NCBI GenBank assembly: GCA_017624835.1 | Contig: JAGAMG010000044.1 | Coordinates: 1 to 64,000, forward strand | Length of the DNA: 64,000 bases | Direction: 5' to 3' | DNA from: Lachnospiraceae bacterium | Lineage (GTDB): Bacteria > Bacillota > Clostridia > Lachnospirales > Lachnospiraceae | In this document: one piece after another, positions 6,721 to 15,041 of the stretch | Layout: each line of letters starts with the position of its first letter | How positions within the stretch are numbered: position 1 is the stretch's first letter | Translations under genes and position numbers: made by a program | Notes under the pieces: generated by a model | The model's database searches: none | Told to the model about the DNA's origin: nothing | What the model saw: only the letters and a program-made list of their open reading frames with translations

Positions 6721-8760
6721 ATGTATAAGATAGTTGTGGTTGATGACGATTTTTTTAATATAACGGTAATGACCAGTATTTTAGAGGATGAATATGAGAT
6801 TACCTCTTTTCGTTCCGGCGATCAGGTTTTAGCATATTTGCAGGGAAATCCCGCGGATTTAATTTTGCTGGATTATCTGATGCCGGGAAAGGATGGTATG
6901 GAGGTTCTTTCGGAACTGCGTAAAAACAGTCGGACAGCTTCCATTCCTGTAATTGTCCTAACGGCAAGTCAGGATGTAGCTTTGGAAACAGCGTTTCTAA
7001 AAGCAGGTGCAGAGGATTTTATTACAAAGCCTTTTTCACCGGATGTTGTACGTTCCCGAATCAGTCGTATTCTGGATTTGAATGCCATTAGGGAAAATCT
7101 GCAAATGCGCTTGAATGAAAAGACAAGGCAGATGGAGAATGTTCTTTTGCAGGCATTTACCACCGTTGCTAATATTGTGGATGCGAAGGATGATTTTAAA
7201 GAGGATCATTCCATACATGTAGCCCGATATGCGGCGGCAATTGCCAAGAAGCTTGGCTGGAAGGATAAAGAGGTTCAAAATATTTATTATTCCGGTTTGC
7301 TTCACGATATTGGAAAAATCAGTGTGCCCGATAGAATTATCAGAAAGAACGGTTCTTTAAGCGAAAAGGAATGGAAGGTTATGCGTGGTCATACCTCTGT
7401 AGGTGCGGAAATGCTTAAGGATGTTCATATGGTAAAAATGGCAGATGCGGTGGCATTGTATCATCATGAAAAATATGATGGTACCGGTTACCCAAGAGGC
7501 TTGAAAGGGGATGAAATCCCTTTGGAGGCAAGAATCGTAAACATTGCTAATGCTTATGATGCTATGTGTTCCAGCCGGATATATCATAATCGTTTTTCTA
7601 AGAGTGAAATAATAGAAGAATTACACAACGGAAGCGGAACTGAATTTGATCCCAGTCTGGTAGAGATTGTAATAAAGATGATAGAAGATGACAGCTTTGA
7701 AAAAGAAGCTTTGTTGGCGGATTCCCTACAGGATATTAAGATTGGTGCAGAAGAAGGAAGCAGTCAGCTTTTGTTTAAGGTTTTGGAGGCAAATTCCAAG
7801 GCTGTAAAAAGAGAGGCTATGAAGGATTCTCTGACCGGATTATATAATCGTGAGTATGCGGAAAAATATGTAAATACACATTTGAGTCAGTGCCAGCATT
7901 GCGCTTACTTTATGATTGACTTGGATAATTTTAAAATGGTAAATGACAGATTTGGTCATATTGCCGGCGATTATGCCCTAAAAAATGTAGCTAATATGCT
8001 TTCTGAGATGGCACGTAATTATGGAATTGCCTGCCGTATGGGTGGGGATGAGTTTTCGTTATTCATACATCAGAATATGAGCAGGAAAGAACTTCACAAG
8101 CTGGCAGCTTCTTTGTTGGCGGAATATAACCGCATTAAGGTAGGAAATGAGAGTATTGCAGACACTTCCCTTTCCATTGGAATTGCACTGATGCCGGAGG
8201 ATGGAAATAGCTATCAGGAGCTGTATAATGCGGCAGATAAGGCATTATATCTGTCTAAGAGGGGCGGTAAAAACAGATATTGCTTCTTTAATGAAGGGGA
8301 AGCAACCCAGACAGAAGTAAAAGAAACGGAGATGGATTTACAGCGGTTAATGGAAATGCTGCAGCTTGGCAATTTCCGAAAGGGCTCCTACAAGGTTCCC
8401 TACAAGGATTTTCAGCGTATTTATAGCTTTATTATCAGATGTATTGAGCGAAACAAACAATCTGCACAATTGCTGTTACTATCCTTAAAGTCACCTAGAG
8501 GAGGCTTTGATTCACCGGATATGCTGGAAGAAGAAATCAGAAATCTGGAGCTTGCAGTGGTAAATTCTCTGCGTCGTAATGATGTAAGCACCAGATACAG
8601 TAGTTCCCAGATTTTGGTGGTATTGGTGGACAGTAAAGAAGCCCATGTGGATAAGGTAATCCAAAGAATTTTAGATACCTATGAAGCCTTAAAGCATCAT
8701 GGGAATTATACGGTAAAAACAGAGAGAATGTCTCTTTCTGAGCGTTTAAAAGAATCCTAG
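6721..8760 (+). CDS. Response regulator with HD-GYP, GGDEF and degenerate GGDEF domains
   Basis: Predicted c-di-GMP turnover protein of 679 residues. A receiver domain (about 1-118, phospho-acceptor D51, K103) is joined by a coiled linker to HD-GYP (about 140-335; HDIGK with H195-D196, HHEKYDGTGYP ending at 258), then GGDEF (about 360-525; intact GGDEF at 441-445), and a C-terminal 150 residues whose LRRNDVSTRYSSSQILVVL (616-634) looks like a GGDEF domain with SSSQI in place of the catalytic signature. It may therefore both make and break c-di-GMP under phosphorylation control. No cognate kinase is adjacent. The gene stands alone between CapA and the aldo-keto reductase. Confidence 0.9.
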   Translation: MYKIVVVDDDFFNITVMTSILEDEYEITSFRSGDQVLAYLQGNPADLILLDYLMPGKDGMEVLSELRKNSRTASIPVIVLTASQDVALETAFLKAGAEDFITKPFSPDVVRSRISRILDLNAIRENLQMRLNEKTRQMENVLLQAFTTVANIVDAKDDFKEDHSIHVARYAAAIAKKLGWKDKEVQNIYYSGLLHDIGKISVPDRIIRKNGSLSEKEWKVMRGHTSVGAEMLKDVHMVKMADAVALYHHEKYDGTGYPRGLKGDEIPLEARIVNIANAYDAMCSSRIYHNRFSKSEIIEELHNGSGTEFDPSLVEIVIKMIEDDSFEKEALLADSLQDIKIGAEEGSSQLLFKVLEANSKAVKREAMKDSLTGLYNREYAEKYVNTHLSQCQHCAYFMIDLDNFKMVNDRFGHIAGDYALKNVANMLSEMARNYGIACRMGGDEFSLFIHQNMSRKELHKLAASLLAEYNRIKVGNESIADTSLSIGIALMPEDGNSYQELYNAADKALYLSKRGGKNRYCFFNEGEATQTEVKETEMDLQRLMEMLQLGNFRKGSYKVPYKDFQRIYSFIIRCIERNKQSAQLLLLSLKSPRGGFDSPDMLEEEIRNLELAVVNSLRRNDVSTRYSSSQILVVLVDSKEAHVDKVIQRILDTYEALKHHGNYTVKTERMSLSERLKES

Positions 8761-8798
8761 TATAAAAATACATAATGAAAAGAAAGGATGGGTACAAC

Positions 8799-9935
8799 AT
8801 GGAGAAGAGAAAGCTTGATAAATTGGGAATTGAGACTTCACTTTTAGGATTCGGCTGTATGCGTTTTCCTCTTACTGCAGATGGAAAAATTGATGAGGCT
8901 GAGGCTGAAAAGATGCTGGATGAAGCTATGGCAAGAGGAATCAATTATTATGACACTGCCTATCCTTATCATGATGGTGCCAGCGAGCCTTTTGTGGGAA
9001 GGGCTATGAAGAAATATGCCAGAGATAGCTTTTATCTGGCAACCAAGCTGCCTGTATGGCAGGTGGAAAGTATTGCAGATGTGGATCGTATTTTTGCAGA
9101 GCAGTTAGAAAGATTGCAAACGGACTATATTGATTTTTATCTGATGCATGCCATGGATAAGAATCGTTGGGACAAAATGTTAAAAATTGGCTGCGTAAAG
9201 CGTTTGGAGGAATTAAAGGCAGAAGGAAAGATTCGTTACTTAGGATTTTCCTTCCATGACAGCTATGAAGTATTTGAAGAAATCATTAATTATAGAGATT
9301 GGGATTTCTGTCAGATTCAGTTAAATTATCTGGATGTAAATGAACAGGCAGGAATGAAGGGCTATGAGCTTACCGTAAAAAAAGACATTCCACTAGTGAT
9401 TATGGAGCCTGTAAAGGGTGGTTCTCTGGCTGCTTTTGCGGATGATATTATGGCAAAATTCCATCAGGCAAAGCCCGGTGTATCAGCGGCATCCTTTGCT
9501 CTTCGTTGGGTAGGAAGTCTTCCCAATGTAAAGGTAATTTTAAGTGGTATGTCTGCTATGGAGCAGCTTCAGGATAATTTGCAAACTTTTGGAAACTTTG
9601 AGCCCTTGTCCGATGCAGAACAGGCTACTGTAAAAGAGGTTGTAGATTTGTTGAACAGTCGTGTACAAAATGGTTGTACCGGATGCAGTTATTGTATGCC
9701 TTGTCCCGCCGGTGTAAATATACCGGGAAGCTTTAAGGTATGGAATACCTATCATATGTACCAAAATTATAATCAGGTACAGAAGTCTTGGGAAGAGGGA
9801 TTAGGAGAAGCAAAACAGCCCAAGAATTGTATAAAATGTGGTAAATGTGAGGCAGTATGCCCTCAAAAGATTTCCATTCGTGAAGATTTGGAAAGAGTAC
9901 AGGCTGATTTAGATAAAAAAGAAATGATTTGGTAG
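8799..9935 (+). CDS. Aldo-keto reductase with C-terminal 4Fe-4S domain
   Basis: 378 residues from the ATG preceded by AAAGGATGGG. The N-terminal barrel (to about 280) has the AKR signature NYYDTAYPYHDG and ATKLP; the C terminus carries two cysteine clusters, CTGCSYCMPCPAGV and CIKCGKCEAVCP, typical of the ferredoxin-like domain of clostridial AKRs annotated as predicted oxidoreductases. It likely reduces a carbonyl compound with NAD(P)H or an iron-sulfur partner. The AraC gene starts 1 bp after its stop, so the two form one unit and the regulator may respond to the substrate. Confidence 0.88.
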   Translation: MEKRKLDKLGIETSLLGFGCMRFPLTADGKIDEAEAEKMLDEAMARGINYYDTAYPYHDGASEPFVGRAMKKYARDSFYLATKLPVWQVESIADVDRIFAEQLERLQTDYIDFYLMHAMDKNRWDKMLKIGCVKRLEELKAEGKIRYLGFSFHDSYEVFEEIINYRDWDFCQIQLNYLDVNEQAGMKGYELTVKKDIPLVIMEPVKGGSLAAFADDIMAKFHQAKPGVSAASFALRWVGSLPNVKVILSGMSAMEQLQDNLQTFGNFEPLSDAEQATVKEVVDLLNSRVQNGCTGCSYCMPCPAGVNIPGSFKVWNTYHMYQNYNQVQKSWEEGLGEAKQPKNCIKCGKCEAVCPQKISIREDLERVQADLDKKEMIW

Positions 9936-9936
9936 T

Positions 9937-10836
9937 ATGGAGAAAGCGTTTAAATTAGACTTTAAAAATGATAAAATAGGAAGTCTTTATGTAAATTGTT
10001 GCGGATGTTCTCAAACAGAGCCCCTGCATAGCTTTGGACCGGCCTCGAAGCCTCATTATCTGATTCACTTTGTATTAAGCGGTAAAGGAGTGTTTCGATT
10101 TCATGATAAGGAGTATCGTTTGGAGGCAGGCTATGGTTTTTTGATACAGCCCAACGAGCTGGCATTTTATCAGGCGGATGAGCAGGAGCCATGGAGTTAT
10201 CTCTGGGTGGGCTTTGCAGGCAGTAGGGCAGAGGAATATCTGAATACAATGGGACTTTCTGCCAGACATCCTATTTTTTCATGCACCCGTTCGGAGGAGT
10301 TGTACTCTATTGTAAAGGATATGATGGAGCATAATACCTTTGGGGTAGCGGATGATTTGCGCAGAAATGGTTTGCTGGGCGTATTTTTGTCAGTAATTGC
10401 GGACAGTGCCGGAGTGGTGGCAAAGGAAGAAGAGGATAAGGGCAATCAATATGTAAAAAAAGCCGTTTCCTTTATTCAGAGCAACTACTGTAATCCTATT
10501 AAGGTTACAGATGTGGCAGAGTATGTTTGTATTAACAGAAGTTATTTATATACCCTGTTTCAGAGCTATCTGGGCATGTCTCCCCAACAGTTTTTGACTA
10601 CCTTTCGCATTACCAAGGCAAGGGAATTATTGGAATCCACCAATTATCCCATAGAAAGTATAGCACTTTCCTGTGGTTATAGTGATGCGTTGGTGTTTAC
10701 CAAGGCATTTCGTGCTATGAAAGGAATTTCCCCTTCCGGGTATCGCAAGGAAAGTCGTAAGGGGAGTACCAAGGAGCAGTTACAAGAGGTAGACAGACTG
10801 ATAGCGCAGCTGTTGAAGCCTCAGGAAAATGAATAA
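9937..10836 (+). CDS. AraC family transcriptional regulator
   Basis: 299 residues: N-terminal cupin-like sensor (about 25-150; HFVLSGKGVFRFHDKEY) and C-terminal double helix-turn-helix (about 170-270; VAEYVCINRSYLYTLFQSY, ESIALSCGYSD, FRAMKGISPSGYRK). The pattern resembles regulators of sugar catabolism in Firmicutes. It lies 1 bp after the aldo-keto reductase stop and ends at a strong terminator. Its effector and other targets cannot be seen. Confidence 0.9.
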   Translation: MEKAFKLDFKNDKIGSLYVNCCGCSQTEPLHSFGPASKPHYLIHFVLSGKGVFRFHDKEYRLEAGYGFLIQPNELAFYQADEQEPWSYLWVGFAGSRAEEYLNTMGLSARHPIFSCTRSEELYSIVKDMMEHNTFGVADDLRRNGLLGVFLSVIADSAGVVAKEEEDKGNQYVKKAVSFIQSNYCNPIKVTDVAEYVCINRSYLYTLFQSYLGMSPQQFLTTFRITKARELLESTNYPIESIALSCGYSDALVFTKAFRAMKGISPSGYRKESRKGSTKEQLQEVDRLIAQLLKPQENE

Positions 10837-10850
10837 AATCTAAATAAAAA

Positions 10851-10908
10851 AAGAAAATCCAGATACGATTATGCTTCCCAAGGGAGTATAAGATATCTGG
10901 ATTTTCTT
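10851..10908. terminator. Bidirectional terminator between convergent genes
   Basis: A perfect 15-bp inverted repeat, AAGAAAATCCAGATA (10851-10865) with TATCTGGATTTTCTT (10894-10908), encloses a smaller ATGCTTCCC/GGGAGTAT-type stem. The A/T-rich outer arm gives T runs on both strands, serving the AraC gene and the minus-strand gene at 10945. Confidence 0.85.
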
Positions 10909-10944
10909 GTTATAATGATTTCTTGATTATTCAATGATAATTAC

Positions 10945-11610
10945 TTAAATTACAATGGTCAACATAGTAAGTACAAGGTTTAAAAGCCACAGAGCAGCCA
11001 TAACGGATGCGCCTATGATACAGAGGACTTTACCTGTTTTTGCCTGTTTTGCTTTGCTGGAGCCCTGTCCCATTCTGCAACGGGAAAGACCAATAACCGC
11101 AAGACAGATACAAACGATGGGCCAGAAGCAGAATACGATGGATAAAATACCCAAAACAAAACCTTGAGTTGCTGCCTGATGATTGTCAACTGTCTGAACC
11201 GGTATCGGATTAGATGCAGTTGCCTGACCGGTAGCATTTCCGTTTGCAGAGCCAGCAGAAGCTGTGTTTGGCATATTTGCAGCACCTTCTGGAAGAGGCT
11301 GTTGTAAAACCTTAATCAATTCCATCAGATTATTCTTGTAGGGCTTTTTCATTGCAATACCTACAAAGCCTTCCAAATCCCATTCACCGCCGAAGGTTCC
11401 CCTTAACCAGGCTTCCAGATGGAAAGTACCGTTTGCGTAGGACCATTTCAGGTACTTGAAACCTTCCATAAGCGCATCACCTGCGCGATAAGCAGGTTCG
11501 CCCTTCCAATCGGACATAGTGAATCCGTTTTTTTGCAGATAATCATTCATAATAAAATATACGAAATCATCCGGCTTGTTTAAAACAATATCCTGTGTAA
11601 ATCTTGCCAT
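10945..11610 (-). CDS. Unrecognised protein with soluble N domain and C-terminal membrane pair
   Basis: 221 residues, start supported by GGGAGG. The first ~100 residues look like a small soluble alpha/beta domain rich in aromatics (EAWLRGTFGGEWDLEGFVG). An Ala/Gly/Asn-rich linker (about 107-140) follows, then two hydrophobic segments (about 148-172 and 193-219) flanking a basic loop, like the DUF4190-type membrane hairpin. The layout suggests a membrane-tethered cytosolic domain. I do not assign a function. It stands alone between a shared terminator and the Rpn nuclease gene. Confidence 0.7.
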   Translation of the reverse strand: MARFTQDIVLNKPDDFVYFIMNDYLQKNGFTMSDWKGEPAYRAGDALMEGFKYLKWSYANGTFHLEAWLRGTFGGEWDLEGFVGIAMKKPYKNNLMELIKVLQQPLPEGAANMPNTASAGSANGNATGQATASNPIPVQTVDNHQAATQGFVLGILSIVFCFWPIVCICLAVIGLSRCRMGQGSSKAKQAKTGKVLCIIGASVMAALWLLNLVLTMLTIVI

Positions 11611-11754
11611 ATTTCCTCCCTTTGTGTAAAATCACACCTCATAATTTTTATACGCTTTAGCGCAATAAAAACATATCATATCAAAAGTATGATTACAATG
11701 GTACATTCGGGCAACTGGCAAGGTATTCGTGGTTTTAAGTTACTCTTTTAAGAG

Positions 11755-12876
11755 TTAGAGCAAGCCATTTTCCTTTAGTAAAGCTTTAAGCCGGGATATT
11801 TCAGCCTGCATAGCATCCCGTTCCTGCTCTGCGGATTTCAATCTTTGTTCCGCGTATATTCGCTCCTGTTCGGTGTTCTCCAGCTTTTGCTCGGTGTTCT
11901 CCAGCTTTTGTTCGGTATTCTCCAGCTTTTGCTCGGTGTTCTCCAGCTTTTGCTCGGCGTTCTCCAGCTTTTGCTCGGTGTTCTCCAGCTTTTGTTCGGT
12001 ATTCTCCAGCTTTTGTTCGGTATTCTCCAGCTTTTGCTCGGCGTCTTCCAACCTTTGCTTGGTGCTTTCCAAATTGCGTTTTACAGCATCAATTTTTTCT
12101 TCGTACTCTTTCTCGATATAATCGATATCCAGCATCAAAGACTCGTCAGTCATATCATTCAGCACCTCCATTTCATCATAATGAGAATAAATATGTTCGT
12201 ATAGCTTGTGAGTCAACCGTTTTAATTTTCTGGCATCATCAATTGTTATGTTATTTAAGCGAAGATTGTCTTCTATGCTTCCGATTATATCATTTTGAAT
12301 TAGATTTTTCAACGCGATAAGGTTTTCCAGGCTTCTGGATTTTTCTAATTCCCTGCGCAAATTCAAGAGCTTAAAAGGTATTAGGATAACCATTTTCTTA
12401 TCATTAAGCTCTTGAGTTGAGATTTTACTGAAACAACAGGTATTTACTTTATAGTCAAAGTAGCCTTGACTGCCAAAGTTCAGGCGTAAAGTATATTGCT
12501 CCGGCAGATTGGGTTCCGGGCAGAGGTAAATAATTTTAGGCTCAGGAAAAGGAAGCTCATAGTAATCATCCTTTTGGATGCCGTGGCGATTGGCATGGGA
12601 AAAGCCATATTCAAATACTCGAAAAATGATGCTGTCATCCTTGGTCATTTGTGCTTCTATGTGATAGCTGTACTTACCATCAATAGTCAGTATGGTATCT
12701 GCCAAAATGCGTTTTAAGGTATCATCCATGAATTCGGTCCAATGATATTCAACAGTACTGTCCGGTGAGTAATCTGTTTCAAAAAGACCATTGATGAGAT
12801 TAATCACTGATTTTGAGGATAGGGTAAGTATTTTTTTGAAGATTTTGTCGTAAATCTGATAGATAGTATTCTCCAT
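11755..12876 (-). CDS. Rpn family / PD-(D/E)XK nuclease family transposase-like protein
   Basis: 373 residues from the ATG with TAGGAGG upstream, 10 codons inside the longest frame. The N-terminal ~220 residues (IYDKIFKKILTLSSKSVIN, SYHIEAQMTKDD) match the Rpn or PDDEXK_2 group of putative recombination-promoting nucleases, which occur in many copies in Lachnospiraceae. The C-terminal third is a coiled coil of near-identical heptads of the LENTEQK type from a 21-bp tandem repeat, ending in a short non-repeat coil. Repeat number is likely to vary between strains. Role is unknown; proposals include DNA repair, recombination and phage defence. Confidence 0.82.
   Translation of the reverse strand: MENTIYQIYDKIFKKILTLSSKSVINLINGLFETDYSPDSTVEYHWTEFMDDTLKRILADTILTIDGKYSYHIEAQMTKDDSIIFRVFEYGFSHANRHGIQKDDYYELPFPEPKIIYLCPEPNLPEQYTLRLNFGSQGYFDYKVNTCCFSKISTQELNDKKMVILIPFKLLNLRRELEKSRSLENLIALKNLIQNDIIGSIEDNLRLNNITIDDARKLKRLTHKLYEHIYSHYDEMEVLNDMTDESLMLDIDYIEKEYEEKIDAVKRNLESTKQRLEDAEQKLENTEQKLENTEQKLENTEQKLENAEQKLENTEQKLENTEQKLENTEQKLENTEQERIYAEQRLKSAEQERDAMQAEISRLKALLKENGLL
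11878..12066. repeat. 21-bp minisatellite inside the Rpn gene
   Basis: Eight in-frame 21-bp units of the form CTCCAGCTTTTGCTCGGTGT plus T (11878-12045) differ at one to three positions, and a ninth diverged unit follows at 12046-12066. Each unit encodes one heptad LENTEQK on the minus strand, so copy changes keep the frame. The shadow ORFs of Leu/Phe repeats on the plus strand come from this periodicity. Confidence 0.95.
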
Positions 12877-12987
12877 TTTGTTTCCTCCTAGGTATAATAA
12901 TAGCATTGATGAAAAGGTAACATATGTAGTTATTCCATGGAATGTTGCAGGAAGTTGGTAATTTAGAAGCGAATAAGCATAAAAAGA

Positions 12988-13047
12988 AGTTGCATTTGAT
13001 ATTCCTGCCTGTGACTATAGTATCACAGAAGAAGATAAAATGCAACT
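12988..13047. repeat. Nested inverted repeat between two minus-strand genes
   Basis: AGTTGCATTT (12988-12997) is a perfect inverted match to AAATGCAACT (13038-13047), and an inner CTGTGA/TCACAG pair sits between them. It lies downstream of the Nim-like gene and upstream of the Rpn gene, so it could be a terminator without a clear T run or a small palindromic repeat. Confidence 0.55.
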
Positions 13048-13097
13048 GTAAATTTATAATAAAAATAAACGGAATAACGATAACGGCTAAAGAACTT

Positions 13098-13559
13098 TTA
13101 TTTCCGTCCTTTACCTGTCATATGTTCAATATTGATTTCATAAACGCCCACGGTATCAATATCCTGTTCGATATAGGAGTGCCCTTTTTCTTTAAATGCA
13201 GGGCTATATTTCTCCACCAGAAGCAGGAGTCCTTTTCGCTTATCGGTAGCAGGCTTTACGGTTCCGAAGACGACGGCGCTTTCATAGCTTGTGGAAAATT
13301 GCTCCGGCAGAACCTGTGTTTTTCCAATTACTGTAAAGCAAACTTTGGCATTGTGGCGGATATTTTCATATTTATGACCGACATCCTTCGCGCAATGGAA
13401 GTAAATTCTATCTTCATCATAGGCATAGCTTAAAGGTACGCCGTAAGGGATGTTATCTTCTCCTACGGTTGATAGAATGCCGTATTCTCCGTTGATTAAA
13501 AGCTGTTTTGTTGCCGTAAGGTCTAATTGTCTGTCGCTTCTACGCATTTCATGTACCAT
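13098..13559 (-). CDS. NimA-like pyridoxamine 5'-phosphate oxidase family protein
   Basis: 153 residues of split-barrel flavin-binding fold. Recognisable parts are the N-terminal MRRSDRQL opening, GILSTVGEDNIPYGVPLSY and KVCFTVIGKTQVLP, as in 5-nitroimidazole resistance proteins and related FMN reductases common in anaerobes. The ATG at 13559 has a GAGGA site 8 nt away. A detox or flavin reductase role is likely; nitroimidazole resistance itself cannot be claimed from sequence. It is transcribed away from galK. Confidence 0.85.
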   Translation of the reverse strand: MVHEMRRSDRQLDLTATKQLLINGEYGILSTVGEDNIPYGVPLSYAYDEDRIYFHCAKDVGHKYENIRHNAKVCFTVIGKTQVLPEQFSTSYESAVVFGTVKPATDKRKGLLLLVEKYSPAFKEKGHSYIEQDIDTVGVYEINIEHMTGKGRK

Positions 13560-13848
13560 ATTTTTATCCTCGTTTCCGAAAGTATCTGTAGGTAAAACAT
13601 GTCAAGTATTGGAAAATTATCGTTTCTGCAATACATAGTAAGTATAACATAGATAACAGATTTTAAAAGAAAAATTTATATACTAATGTATATAACATTT
13701 TGACAGATTCAAAAAACATATAGAAGTAGTAAAGCAAAATATTTTTTTGTATGATATAGGCATAAATAAGCAAATCACCCTAAGGGAGCGCGGAAAAGGA
13801 AGCCCGAAGGGATAACAAAACAGTAAGAAAATAACGGAGGAACAGGAA

Positions 13849-15018
13849 ATGAACATGAAGGAAACCGTATTAAATGGATTCGCAGAGGTTTTTGGAGACA
13901 CAGAAGGAGCAAAAGTATTTTTTGCACCCGGACGCGTAAATATGATTGGAGAACATACCGACTATAACGGCGGTCATGTATTTCCCTGTGCATTGACCAT
14001 TGGTACCTATGGTGTTGCTCGTAAGAGAGAGGATAATAAGTTAAGATTTTATTCCATGAATTTTGAAAAGTTAGGAATTATTGAGTCTTCTTTAGAGGAT
14101 TTGGTACCCAGCAAGGAAGCCGGCTGGACCAATTATCCTAAGGGAGTTATGTGGGCATTTGAGCAGAAGGGCATGAAGCTTCCCTGCGGTATGGATTTAT
14201 TGCTGAATGGTAATATTCCTAACGGATCCGGACTTTCTTCTTCTGCATCCGTAGAAGTGTTAACGGGATATATTTTGCGCGATTTCTTTGGTTTTGATGT
14301 GACCAATCAGGATTTGGCTTTAATCGGTCAGTTTGCTGAAAATAAATATAACAAGGTAAACTGTGGTATCATGGATCAGTTTGCCATCGCCATGGGTAAG
14401 GAGGGCAATGCAATTTTCCTGGATACTGCTGATTTATCCTATGAATATGCACCTATCAAGCTGGAGAATGCCAAAATTGTAATTGCATGCAGCAACAAAA
14501 AGCGTGGTCTTGGAGATTCCAAGTATAATGAGCGCCGCAGTGAATGTGAAACTGCTTTGGCAGAGCTGCAGCAGGTAGTAAAGGTTAAAACACTTGGTGA
14601 ATTGGATGAAAGCACCTTTGAGAAGTTTGCTGCTATTATCAAGAGTGATGTTCGCAGAAAGCGCGCAAAACATGCGGTTTATGAGAATCAGCGTACGGTT
14701 CGTGCAGTAGAAGCTCTGAAAAATAATGATGTGAAGCTTTTTGGTGAGTTAATGAATGCTTCCCATGTATCCCTCCGTGATGATTATGAGGTTACAGGAA
14801 TTGAGCTGGATACTTTGGTAGAAGAAGCATGGAAGGTAGAGGGAGTTATCGGTTCCCGTATGACCGGAGCAGGCTTCGGCGGCTGTACTGTAAGTATTGT
14901 AAAGGATGAGGCAATTGACACCTTTATTGAGCAGGTTGGCAAGGCTTATGAAGCAAAAATCGGATATGCCGCAGATTTCTATGTAGTAGAAATTGGTGAT
15001 GGGCCCTGTGAGCTGTAA
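13849..15018 (+). CDS. galK: Galactokinase
   Basis: First step of the Leloir pathway, ATP-dependent phosphorylation of galactose. The 389 residues hold the galactokinase signature GRVNMIGEHTDYNGG near the N terminus, the GHMP ATP-binding motif NGSGLSSSASVEV, and the C-terminal SRMTGAGFGGCTV. A GGAGG site lies upstream of the ATG. A TTGACA at 13699-13704 may be the -35 element but the -10 is weak. galT begins 23 bp after the stop. galE and a galactose permease are not in the window. Confidence 0.96.
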   Translation: MNMKETVLNGFAEVFGDTEGAKVFFAPGRVNMIGEHTDYNGGHVFPCALTIGTYGVARKREDNKLRFYSMNFEKLGIIESSLEDLVPSKEAGWTNYPKGVMWAFEQKGMKLPCGMDLLLNGNIPNGSGLSSSASVEVLTGYILRDFFGFDVTNQDLALIGQFAENKYNKVNCGIMDQFAIAMGKEGNAIFLDTADLSYEYAPIKLENAKIVIACSNKKRGLGDSKYNERRSECETALAELQQVVKVKTLGELDESTFEKFAAIIKSDVRRKRAKHAVYENQRTVRAVEALKNNDVKLFGELMNASHVSLRDDYEVTGIELDTLVEEAWKVEGVIGSRMTGAGFGGCTVSIVKDEAIDTFIEQVGKAYEAKIGYAADFYVVEIGDGPCEL

Positions 15019-15041
15019 TGGAAAGTAGGAGGAATATTACT

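Noticed and set aside
8537-8944. 135-codon minus-strand ORF
   Set aside because: It spans two well-supported plus-strand genes and has no domain pattern.
11878-12066. Direct repeats as a CRISPR array
   Set aside because: The units are contiguous with no spacers and encode heptads in frame.
11845-12204. Plus-strand ORFs with Leu/Phe-rich repeats
   Set aside because: They are the antisense reading of the 21-bp heptad repeat in the Rpn gene.
12942-13433. 163-codon plus-strand ORF
   Set aside because: It runs antisense through the Nim-like gene, whose family sequence is clear, and it has no supporting ribosome site or domain.
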